64,000 bases of DNA. Origin: Cyclobacterium sp. 1_MG-2023. Its GTDB lineage: Bacteria; Bacteroidota; Bacteroidia; Cytophagales; Cyclobacteriaceae. The stretch's first letter is position 1, and each line of letters opens with the position of its first letter. The stretch covers positions 50,081 to 114,080 of the forward strand of contig NZ_JAUOPC010000001.1 in NCBI RefSeq assembly GCF_030546805.1, in the 5' to 3' direction. Shown one piece after another: positions 27,049-35,005 of the stretch. Under the pieces are notes generated by a model. That model worked only from the letters and a program-made list of their open reading frames with translations, was not told where the DNA came from and did no database searches. The position numbers and the translations under genes were made by a program.

Positions 27049-28125
27049 ATGAGCCAAGAATCAGTTAAAGTATTAGTAGTTGGATGTGGAAATATGGGAG
27101 CCTCTCACGCCCTTGCATACCATGAGTTGGATGGATATGAAATTGTAGGACTTGTATCCGGAGGTAAAACCAAGGAAGAATTGAATGAAAAACTCGGAGG
27201 GGGATATGCCCTGTATGATGATTTTTATAAAGCAATGGAAGTAACCAAACCTGATGCTGTAAGTATATCTACCTATCCTGATACGCATGAGACCTTTGCC
27301 ATTAAAGCTATTGAAAGTGGTTGTGATGTGTTTGTTGAAAAGCCATTGGCTGATACAGTGGAAGGAGCCAGAAGAGTTGTGAATGCAGCCACCAAACACA
27401 ATAAAAAGCTTGTGGTAGGTTATATCTTGAGGCATCATCCTTCATGGGAGAATTTTATCTCTGTAAGTCAAAAGTTAGGCAAACCTTTGGTAATGCGAAT
27501 GAACCTGAATCAACAGAGTGAGGATAAAATGTGGACTTTGCATAGAAATCTTATGAAAAGTCTTAGCCCTATAGTAGATTGTGGTGTGCATTATATTGAT
27601 GTAATGTGTCAAATGACCCGTTCTAAGCCGGTACAAGTGTATGCCATAGGGGCCAGATTAACAGAAGAAATTCCTGAAGGAAATTATAATTACGGAAACC
27701 TTCAAATCCGATTTGAAGATGGATCCGTTGGTTGGTATGAAGCAGGTTGGGGACCTATGGTCAGTGAAACAGCCTTTTTTATAAAAGATGTTTTTGGTCC
27801 AAAAGGATCTGTGTCGATAGTTGCTAAAGAAGCTGGTGGATCCGGAAAATCAGATAGTATTGAAGCACATACCAAAACCGAATCACTTTTATACCATAGA
27901 TCTGAGTTGGATGCCAACGAGAAATTTGCTCATGAAGATGAATGGATTGATTTGACAGATGAGCCGGATCACAATGGCTTATGTAAACGAGAACAAGAGT
28001 ATTTTTTGAAGGCCATCAAAGAGGATATTGATTTAACGGATCATATGGAAGATGCAGTCAATAGCCTTAGGATAGCTTTTGCCTGCGACGAATCTGTAAG
28101 AACAGGAAAAGTTGTACATTTATAA
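27049..28125 (+). CDS. Cytoplasmic Gfo/Idh/MocA family oxidoreductase
   Basis: A 358-residue NAD(P)-dependent sugar or inositol dehydrogenase-type enzyme without a signal peptide. It has the Rossmann motif VVGCGNMG (10-17) and the EKP signature at 97-99 (FVEKPL). The C-terminal alpha/beta domain includes VDCGVHYIDVM, with the conserved histidine expected near the active site. It is distinct from the Tat-exported paralogue and would work in the cytoplasm on imported sugar, for example reducing a 3-keto sugar back to the parent hexose. It lies 71 bases after the second DUF1080 gene. A compact hairpin lies between it and the next gene. Confidence 0.87.
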   Translation: MSQESVKVLVVGCGNMGASHALAYHELDGYEIVGLVSGGKTKEELNEKLGGGYALYDDFYKAMEVTKPDAVSISTYPDTHETFAIKAIESGCDVFVEKPLADTVEGARRVVNAATKHNKKLVVGYILRHHPSWENFISVSQKLGKPLVMRMNLNQQSEDKMWTLHRNLMKSLSPIVDCGVHYIDVMCQMTRSKPVQVYAIGARLTEEIPEGNYNYGNLQIRFEDGSVGWYEAGWGPMVSETAFFIKDVFGPKGSVSIVAKEAGGSGKSDSIEAHTKTESLLYHRSELDANEKFAHEDEWIDLTDEPDHNGLCKREQEYFLKAIKEDIDLTDHMEDAVNSLRIAFACDESVRTGKVVHL

Positions 28126-28144
28126 AATTGTTTCATTGAATTCG

Positions 28145-28167
28145 GGCCGGCTATCGTATAGTCGGCC
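28145..28167 (+). other. Intercistronic hairpin
   Basis: GGCCGGCTAT (28145-28154) pairs with ATAGTCGGCC (28158-28167), with one G-U pair and a three-base loop. No T-run follows, and the next ATG is at 28190, so it may modulate RNA stability or translation of the downstream gene rather than end transcription. Confidence 0.5.
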
Positions 28168-28189
28168 AATTATCTCTTAAAATATTTAT

Positions 28190-29191
28190 ATGTCGAGTGA
28201 ATTTGACCCTAATGACTTTCCTGTAGGAATCATTGGATTAGGAATGATGGGGAGCAGCATTGCTGTTTGTATGCTAATAGCAGGGCACCCAGTAACAGGT
28301 GTGGAGTTGGTAGAAGATGCGCTCGAAGGAGCTAAAACACGAATTAATAAGCACTTTAAATTGGCCGCAGAAAAAGGACTTTTGGATGGTTCTCCTGAGG
28401 ATTACCTGAAAAAGCTTACCATATCTTCAGACCTTTCTGCATTGAAAGATAGCCGCTTGGTGTTGGAATCAATCAAGGAGGACATCAATATAAAGAAGGA
28501 AGTTTTTGAAAAAGTAGATGCCATTGTAGCCAAAGACGCCTTTATTACGAGCAATACATCGGCAATTCCAATAAGTGATCTACAGGTTTTCGTGAGTAAT
28601 CCGGAAAGATTTTTTGGCTTACACTGGATGGAACCAGCCTTTACCACCCGCTTCTTGGAAGTTATTTGTGGGGATAAAAGCGATTTGAAAAAGGCCCAGT
28701 TCCTTTATGATTTGGGGGAACTCTGGCAGAAAGAAACCGTTTTGTTGAAAAAAGACATACCGGGATTTATTGCCAATAGGCTCATGTACGCCATGTACCG
28801 TGAAGCCATGCACTTAGTAGACGAAGACTATGCTTCAGTAGAAGATGTGGATCGGGCTTGCCGAAATGTAGCAGGATATTTTATTCCCATGATGGGAGTC
28901 TTTCGTTGGATGGATTTTACAGGGATTGCTTCTTATCATAAGGTTATGAAAGATCTTTTTCCCACCCTTAACAATGCGGATGCACCTGGTAAACTCATGA
29001 ACAAAATTGTAGAGGAAGGTGGAAGAGGCATTTTCAATGGCAAGGGTTTCTATGAATACACAGAAGAAGAAAAAGAGATCTGGCAAAAATTATACAACGA
29101 CTTTTCTTTTGAAATCAGAGACCTTACCTTAAAATATCCGGCAGATATTGTACAGCAAAAACTGAAGGAAAAACAGGATGACGATCAATAG
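28190..29191 (+). CDS. 3-hydroxyacyl-CoA dehydrogenase-like NAD enzyme
   Basis: A 333-residue two-domain dehydrogenase of the 3-hydroxyacyl-CoA dehydrogenase superfamily. It has the NAD motif GLGMMG (16-21), SNTSAIPISD (121-130) and the catalytic histidine H145, followed by the C-terminal dimerisation domain (DIPGFIANRLMYAMYREA). The segment after the histidine reads HWMEPAFTTRFLEVI instead of the usual H-F-x-N-P, so the substrate may not be an acyl-CoA. Relatives of this fold include L-gulonate 3-dehydrogenase and carnitine dehydrogenase. Its position at the end of the glycoside operon makes a sugar-acid hydroxyl a reasonable substrate. This is inferred from context. Confidence 0.8.
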   Translation: MSSEFDPNDFPVGIIGLGMMGSSIAVCMLIAGHPVTGVELVEDALEGAKTRINKHFKLAAEKGLLDGSPEDYLKKLTISSDLSALKDSRLVLESIKEDINIKKEVFEKVDAIVAKDAFITSNTSAIPISDLQVFVSNPERFFGLHWMEPAFTTRFLEVICGDKSDLKKAQFLYDLGELWQKETVLLKKDIPGFIANRLMYAMYREAMHLVDEDYASVEDVDRACRNVAGYFIPMMGVFRWMDFTGIASYHKVMKDLFPTLNNADAPGKLMNKIVEEGGRGIFNGKGFYEYTEEEKEIWQKLYNDFSFEIRDLTLKYPADIVQQKLKEKQDDDQ

Positions 29192-29206
29192 TAAATAGCT
29201 GAGATT

Positions 29207-29794
29207 TTAATGTAAGGCAGGTTTTATGGGGAGGTTTTTGACAACCTCTCCTTCAAACTCCATCATTTCATGCAATCTTTTGTAAACTGTATCCTCATCA
29301 AAATATTGCAAAGCCAATTCCACAAAAATATTACCATGCTTGGCCTCAGAGGTCCAAAGGGTTTTGTAAAACTTTTTTAAGGAAGGATCTTCATGCGCTT
29401 CAGAGACCATTTTAAACCTTTCGCATCCCCTACATTCCACAATAGAACCCATTAATAACCTTGACAAAAAGCGGCTTTCATTGGTGCCTCCGTGGGTTAA
29501 AGGCATCAGTTGTTTGATATAGAGGTCCTCTTTCATTTCTTTATTTAGCGGAACACCTCTGCTTTGCATCAGCTCAAAAACCTCCTGAAAATGCTCCAAT
29601 TCTTCAATCGCTGTCTCGATCATTTCCGGAATTATTTTTTCCCTATCCGGATATTTAGCAATCAATGAAGTAGCCATTGCAGAGGCTTTTCTTTCACAAT
29701 CTGCATGATCTTGTAAGAAAGTATCGAAATCTTGCATTACTGCATTTAGCCACTCCTGTGAGGATGGTACTTTAAGGTCGATGGCGTATTTCAT
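29207..29794 (-). CDS. miaE: MiaE-like tRNA hydroxylase (diiron)
   Basis: A 195-residue ferritin-like four-helix protein similar to tRNA-(ms2io6A)-hydroxylase, which hydroxylates the isopentenyl group of the modified adenosine at tRNA position 37. The diiron ligand pattern is clear: E34, then E67 (in EELEHFQ), E120 or E125 (in VECRGCERF), and E150 with H153 (in SEAKHGN). The start ATG at 29794 fits the family length. It is a stand-alone gene, convergent to the dehydrogenase gene with 15 bases between stops, and divergent from the glycosyltransferase gene by 107 bases. Confidence 0.9.
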   Translation of the reverse strand: MKYAIDLKVPSSQEWLNAVMQDFDTFLQDHADCERKASAMATSLIAKYPDREKIIPEMIETAIEELEHFQEVFELMQSRGVPLNKEMKEDLYIKQLMPLTHGGTNESRFLSRLLMGSIVECRGCERFKMVSEAHEDPSLKKFYKTLWTSEAKHGNIFVELALQYFDEDTVYKRLHEMMEFEGEVVKNLPIKPALH

Positions 29795-29901
29795 GTGGAA
29801 ATATTTTACAATTATTTTTAGGCTTAAAGAAGTAAATGTACCATTTCTTTTTCAATTTTGGGCAGGTGTTCCATTGCTTTTCTATTTAAAATATTACTAA
29901 A

Positions 29902-31182
29902 ATGTCTCAAGATATAGCTAAAATTTCAGCCAATTATAAACATAGATTCAATGTCAATGATCCTTATTTTGATGAATCACCTGCTGAAGAACTTTCGCTT
30001 ATCATTGTGATTCCTTCCTACAAAGAGCCGGATATTTCATACACTTTATCCTCTCTTTCTCAATGTATTGCACCCAAAGGAATGGTGGAATTAATTGTTG
30101 TCATCAATGCACCCGAGAATGCTTCCTCAGATGTTTTGGAAATGAACAGGCATACCATTAGTCAAATAAGAAGCCGAGAAAAACAATTGGTCGAGAATAG
30201 AATCAGTCTTAAGCTGATTCAAGAAGAAAACCTTCCTAAAAAGTTTGCCGGTGCCGGATTGGCAAGAAAGATTGGGATGGATGAAGCTTTACAAAGGTGG
30301 ACTTTGGCAAAAAAGGATGGACCAATTGTATGTTTAGATGCAGATTGTACAGTTTCTAAAGATTATTTAATTGCAGCTGAAAAGGCTTTTTCAAACCCTT
30401 TGACCAAGCTTGCACATTACCAATTTAAACACCTATTCTTACAGGAAAAAGATGAAAATCTTATAAATGGCATTGTGCAATATGAACTTCATTTGAGATA
30501 TCATATTCAAGGTTTAAAGTGGGCCGGATATCCCAATGCAATGCATACGGTAGGTTCCTGTATGGCTGTAAGGGCTTCTGCTTATGCGAAGTCCGGTGGA
30601 ATGAATAGGAGAAAAGCAGGGGAGGATTTTTATTTTATGCATAAACTTCTCCCTGTCTGCCAATTTACCTATCTCCCGGCCTTTGTCTATCCCTCTTGTC
30701 GATCTTCGGACAGGGTGCCATTCGGCACAGGAAGAGCACAATTGGAATTTTTGGATGCAGGTGCTCAAGTTAGAAATACTTACCATCCTGAAACCTATGC
30801 TTCATTGAAGCAATTCTTTGAGCTTGTCCCAAGCCTGTATCATACCGATGAAGGGCTAGAGGAACTGCCTGATCATTTGCACAAATTCCTTCTTGAACAG
30901 GGGTTTGAAAATAGGCTGAAAGACATAATTAGCCAATCCAAAACTGCAAATATTTTTGCCAAGAATTTTTGGCAATGGATGGATGGTTTTATGGTGCTTA
31001 AGATGACGCATTTTTTGAGGGATAATAGCTATCCTGAAATCCCAATAGACATGGCTTGCAACTTCTTATTAAGGAAATTAGAAGAAAGTTACCCCCCCTT
31101 GTCATTGACCGAATTACTAGAAAGATATCAACAGTTTGATTTTAGGGATTATTCTAGGGGACTAACAACAAATGATACCTGA
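29902..31182 (+). CDS. Family 2 glycosyltransferase
   Basis: A 426-residue cytoplasmic-side glycosyltransferase with a GT-A fold. The nucleotide-binding start is LSLIIVIPSYKEPD (31-44) and the metal-binding D-x-D is D146-A-D148 in VCLDADCT. It lacks obvious membrane helices. The part after about residue 250 is unlike common polysaccharide transferases and carries a conserved-looking FLxAG / RNTYHPETY segment. The acceptor is unknown. The 3' end overlaps the convergent gene at 31149-32816 by 34 bases, so both stop codons lie inside the other gene's coding region. Confidence 0.82.
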   Translation: MSQDIAKISANYKHRFNVNDPYFDESPAEELSLIIVIPSYKEPDISYTLSSLSQCIAPKGMVELIVVINAPENASSDVLEMNRHTISQIRSREKQLVENRISLKLIQEENLPKKFAGAGLARKIGMDEALQRWTLAKKDGPIVCLDADCTVSKDYLIAAEKAFSNPLTKLAHYQFKHLFLQEKDENLINGIVQYELHLRYHIQGLKWAGYPNAMHTVGSCMAVRASAYAKSGGMNRRKAGEDFYFMHKLLPVCQFTYLPAFVYPSCRSSDRVPFGTGRAQLEFLDAGAQVRNTYHPETYASLKQFFELVPSLYHTDEGLEELPDHLHKFLLEQGFENRLKDIISQSKTANIFAKNFWQWMDGFMVLKMTHFLRDNSYPEIPIDMACNFLLRKLEESYPPLSLTELLERYQQFDFRDYSRGLTTNDT

Positions 31183-32816
31183 TGCCCTTTTTCTAACTTT
31201 AATTCAAAGCCATCAATCAATTCCTTTCCTTTGTAAGTCTGACTAGATTCTCCTTTTGAGAAAGTGACCCTGTATTTTTGATCCTTATCTACCGTAAACC
31301 ATTCAGGGAGTTGGTTGATCCGGGGGTGATCTAAAGGTAATTTAAATACACTTTGATGCCTTGGGTGATCGAATTTGATATTCCCTTCCCAATCCTCGTC
31401 ACTTACCATGCTTATTAAAATCCCATTCTCTAAAGGACTTGCTCCTAGATATAGCTCTTCTTTCCATGGAGAGGCAGTCACCCCTTGACTTTTCCATAAT
31501 GAATACATGATGCTGGTTCTAGCAAAATTCCCATCTCCGTGCCAGCCTTCAATTATTCCGGTATTTCTAAAAGCTTCTGTATCTTTTCTATAGGATGAAT
31601 CCTGTAAAGACCACATGTGCTGAATTTCACTATCAATCCAATCTTTGGTCTCCGGTAATGCTTCTCTATTGTAAAGATTCAATGCACTTTCGATGGCATC
31701 TGCATATCCGTCTGCACTTCCATCTTCCCAATCATAATGGGTATAATTGTGAAGATTTTTCATGGCTTTCATAACCGCCTCTTGGTAAGGTTCGTACTGG
31801 TCTTGCAGGTATACGCTATAGTATGCATTGTAGGTATAACCCCAAGTATCTGCAATTCTTTCATCTAAAATTTCACCGGTTTGTGGGTTGATCTGGTTGT
31901 AAAATAGGCCGTCTTCATTTATGCCAACTTCCAGAATTCTATCTAACATCCGGTAAATATGGGGCTTGTAAGTAGCCGCTTTTTCCGGATCACTATTGGC
32001 TACCGCTATGTAAAGTTCGCATAGACCTGATACGATTTCACATCCATGATCCCTGAGTCGTAGTACCTCAACATCATCTGTAGGATGTTGATCTCCTAAT
32101 AAATAGTAATCACCTAAGCGTTTGGCCCAGTTTAAGTACTTTTCTTCCCCGGTCATCCAATATACACGGGATAAAGCCTGAAGTAATTCACCGTTAACCT
32201 CTACGTTTAATGATGGAATGTTGCCAAATGGAGTTTCATAAGAAGCATTTTTCCATAAATCATCAATTAATGCAATCATTCTTTCTGACCAAGGAGTGTG
32301 CCCAATGTACTCCGTTAAAGGCAAAAGACCATCTTTAATGTACTCTGAGGCTCCAAAAATAATTTCATCCTTGTCAATTTCTTCCCTAACAAAGTCTTTT
32401 TTTGTAAAAGAATAGGTGTCCGGTAGCCTATCAAGTCTGGAGGTTAGCTCTATTTCCGCTTGGAGTATTTGTGCCATTTTACCTTTATATAAGGCAGGTT
32501 CTAAGATCGCAGAAGTAAGCACCATAAATGGATAATTATCAGCTGCTGCGTCTTTAGCATTCCAAATGTCAATGCTTTCTCTAAGATTTCGAGGGATCAA
32601 TCCACTTTCTTTGTCTGCATAAGGCAGCCAGGCATTCACAAAAAGCATGCTTCTACGATAGCCTTCATGCGCCAAATAACCATTTTCAATGGCTAAATTT
32701 TCACTTACCTCACTGACTTTAGTTGCGGGTTCCCTACATGAACCTAAGAAGAAAATTAAACTTGTAGTAAAAAAACATATATTCCGGAGGCTTTGGGTTT
32801 TTAATTGCTGGCGCAT
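31149..32816 (-). CDS. Lipoprotein with helical glycosidase-like barrel, function unknown
   Basis: A 555-residue predicted lipoprotein (lipobox cysteine in FLGSCREP near residue 27). The body is helix-rich with repeated W/Y-containing helices (for example WAKRLGDYYLL, WDYGY-like WGYTYNAYY and AYADAIE-type turns). This resembles alpha/alpha-barrel glycosidase-like proteins; I see no decisive catalytic signature. It ends with a beta-sheet module typical of such enzymes (about 455-555). It is nine bases downstream of the gene at 32826-34793, so the two exported proteins are co-transcribed and likely work on the same surface or periplasmic glycan. The function is inferred only at this level. Confidence 0.6.
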   Translation of the reverse strand: MRQQLKTQSLRNICFFTTSLIFFLGSCREPATKVSEVSENLAIENGYLAHEGYRRSMLFVNAWLPYADKESGLIPRNLRESIDIWNAKDAAADNYPFMVLTSAILEPALYKGKMAQILQAEIELTSRLDRLPDTYSFTKKDFVREEIDKDEIIFGASEYIKDGLLPLTEYIGHTPWSERMIALIDDLWKNASYETPFGNIPSLNVEVNGELLQALSRVYWMTGEEKYLNWAKRLGDYYLLGDQHPTDDVEVLRLRDHGCEIVSGLCELYIAVANSDPEKAATYKPHIYRMLDRILEVGINEDGLFYNQINPQTGEILDERIADTWGYTYNAYYSVYLQDQYEPYQEAVMKAMKNLHNYTHYDWEDGSADGYADAIESALNLYNREALPETKDWIDSEIQHMWSLQDSSYRKDTEAFRNTGIIEGWHGDGNFARTSIMYSLWKSQGVTASPWKEELYLGASPLENGILISMVSDEDWEGNIKFDHPRHQSVFKLPLDHPRINQLPEWFTVDKDQKYRVTFSKGESSQTYKGKELIDGFELKLEKGHQVSFVVSPLE

Positions 32817-32825
32817 TGTGTTTAT

Positions 32826-34793
32826 CTATTGTTCTAAAATTATTCCTTCTTGGTAAGTGGCTTTTATGAGATGATGTGGCCATGATTTACTGAGGTAGTA
32901 ATAACCAAAACTTTCATTTTGTAGGCTTTCTACAAAAAGATTGTTATTCAATCCTTCAAATTTAACATATATTTTAAATGCGTGTTTATTTTTTACCATT
33001 ATTTCTTCTTCAACAATTATTGAAGCCTGAATAACCTCAGGAACTATCAATTTTCGTTCTATAGGCTTATTGTTTATGGTAAGAATTTGGCTTTGGACAG
33101 AAAGGTCAAAAAATCCCAAGTTAACTTTCAACCCTTGAGTGAGAGGGAGTGACCTCAATGCTCCATGAAATTGTAAGATGTCTAATAATCCCGGATTACC
33201 GGCAAGGGAATAAGTTTGTTCACCTTGTATCGGGTTTTCGGCTATTAAGGTAATGCTGTCACCGTATTGAATTTGAATTTTAGTATCCTCATATTCAAAT
33301 ACTCTTTTTGTGGGAAAATGATTATTCGCATCTAACCACAACAAATAGGATGAATCTTCGCTATTGTTTGAAGCAAGATTACTGAAAGCATTCTCGGGTG
33401 TTTTCAATGCCTTTTCTTCTTGTTTTCTAAACTCAGAAACAGTCGTCACCAAAAAATCTTCAAAATTATCCTCCTTGGATGCGGAAGTTGACAAGTTATT
33501 TTTAGAAAAGAGCATTAAAATTGATTCTTTTAATTGCAATGTATCATGGCCATTATCAAATGATTCAAAAATATTACTAAAGCCGTTGTTCATTTCTTTT
33601 ACTTGTTCTAAAGTAAGGGAGACACTGCTTTTCATTTTTCCAGATCCAGTGGCAATATCATTGGATACAATGAACTTGTTTTTTTCATCCTCGGATATAA
33701 CCTGTTTGACTTCATATTTATAGATTGGAAAGGAATTTAATTTTATTGTTAATTCTTCCTGCCAAGTTTCAGGTTTAATTAGGTCATTATCAATGCTTGC
33801 ATGCAAGGCAATCAAATTGGGTTGATCTTCTTGATAAGTAGGTCTGGAAAGGGGGACAAGCACAGGAGCGGGCTTTGGGTCCAAGGCGATGGAAGAGCTG
33901 GATAATTCAGCTCTTAAAAGCTGTTCATTGAAATCTAAAGAATCAACATTATAAGGGGATGGATCAAAAAATGATTTAAAATCTAAATCCTCAGCAAGTA
34001 TTTCATATTTTAAAATTTTTAGTGATTGATTAGGTTCGCCTTCAATGAGATAGGCGGAATATAAAGGGTGTTTTTCACTTCCTTCGTTAACAAAAAATGT
34101 TCCCGCCTGCCCGTTGTAGTTTGGAATTGAAAATTCAAAACCTTGATTTCCATTGGAGGATGAGGCCAGTCCTGATCCTCTTAGCAGATCATCGTTTTTT
34201 TTGAAGCTTACTTCTCCTGAAATAACCTCCAACTCTCCCGCTGGTCCATATAGTTTTCCTTGTAAATTATTTATTTTTGGTATGGGTATTATCTGTTCGA
34301 TTATATTAAGGTGCAATTGAATGCTTATCCCTTCCAAAGCTGCAAATGAAATGCTGCCTTGCAAGGTAACTTTATTTCCTTGTACCGTATAGTTGAAATC
34401 TTCGGATGAGATGCCTTTGGCAAAATGTGCGGTTTTCAGTTGGGGAAAGCATGGGGTAGGGTGGAAGGTTGCTCTGTCTACTCCTCCTTGCCATTGCTCA
34501 TTGGAATTTAAGCCTTTTTTAAGTACCAGTTCATTCCATTCGATGATAGGGTTCTTTTGAGTAGTCAAAAGGTCAGGTAAAAGGCAGTAAATGCGTTCTT
34601 TTCCCTCAGGGAAAACCATTATTTCTGCAAAGGGTATCTTTTGATTGCCCTCAGGTGATTTGATTTCCAGATAGCTGCTGGTGAGGGAAGGGTTTGGATC
34701 TAAATCGGGACAAGGTTCAGCATAAATTGGATAGGTAACCATTAACCATGAAATTGCCATAAAAATCACCCGAATAAGAGCTTTACCTATCAT
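32826..34793 (-). CDS. Exported protein of unknown function
   Basis: A 655-residue secreted protein that I do not recognise. It has a signal peptide (hydrophobic stretch about 8-22, cleavage near IYAEP). The remainder is beta-rich with few cysteines, including long stretches that read as beta-sandwich strands and a low-complexity acidic/serine segment around residues 440-490. No sorting domain or lipobox is visible. It is the first gene of a two-gene leftward operon with the helical-barrel lipoprotein, nine bases apart. A role in handling an extracellular glycan is a guess from that neighbour alone. Confidence 0.55.
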   Translation of the reverse strand: MIGKALIRVIFMAISWLMVTYPIYAEPCPDLDPNPSLTSSYLEIKSPEGNQKIPFAEIMVFPEGKERIYCLLPDLLTTQKNPIIEWNELVLKKGLNSNEQWQGGVDRATFHPTPCFPQLKTAHFAKGISSEDFNYTVQGNKVTLQGSISFAALEGISIQLHLNIIEQIIPIPKINNLQGKLYGPAGELEVISGEVSFKKNDDLLRGSGLASSSNGNQGFEFSIPNYNGQAGTFFVNEGSEKHPLYSAYLIEGEPNQSLKILKYEILAEDLDFKSFFDPSPYNVDSLDFNEQLLRAELSSSSIALDPKPAPVLVPLSRPTYQEDQPNLIALHASIDNDLIKPETWQEELTIKLNSFPIYKYEVKQVISEDEKNKFIVSNDIATGSGKMKSSVSLTLEQVKEMNNGFSNIFESFDNGHDTLQLKESILMLFSKNNLSTSASKEDNFEDFLVTTVSEFRKQEEKALKTPENAFSNLASNNSEDSSYLLWLDANNHFPTKRVFEYEDTKIQIQYGDSITLIAENPIQGEQTYSLAGNPGLLDILQFHGALRSLPLTQGLKVNLGFFDLSVQSQILTINNKPIERKLIVPEVIQASIIVEEEIMVKNKHAFKIYVKFEGLNNNLFVESLQNESFGYYYLSKSWPHHLIKATYQEGIILEQ

Positions 34794-34858
34794 AATTTCA
34801 ATGGTTTTAGACCAGATTTATATTGCTATTTAATTTAAGAAATTTATTGGGGAAATAA

Positions 34859-34891
34859 AAAATCCTTATGCATTCAATGCATAAGGATTTT
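34859..34891 (-). terminator. Long perfect palindrome, probable terminator after DUF4954 gene
   Basis: A 16-base perfect stem (34859-34874 with 34876-34891; core AATCCTTATGCAT) has A/T-rich outer ends, so it can act on either strand. It lies about 115 bases beyond the stop of the leftward DUF4954 gene and just upstream of the next leftward operon, a good place for transcription to end. Confidence 0.7.
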
Positions 34892-35005
34892 ATTGTCGGT
34901 AGGCAGTAACACCTGTGTGTCATTTTATAGGAAAAATAGAATGAACGCTGGAAGTAAAGCTTTTCCATCCTTTGCTCCAAAAGGAAGGTCAATAGCAAAT
35001 AAGAA

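Noticed and set aside
34807..34998. A 63-codon minus-strand ORF between two operons
   Set aside because: It runs through the perfect palindromic terminator at 34859-34891 and has no protein-like composition.
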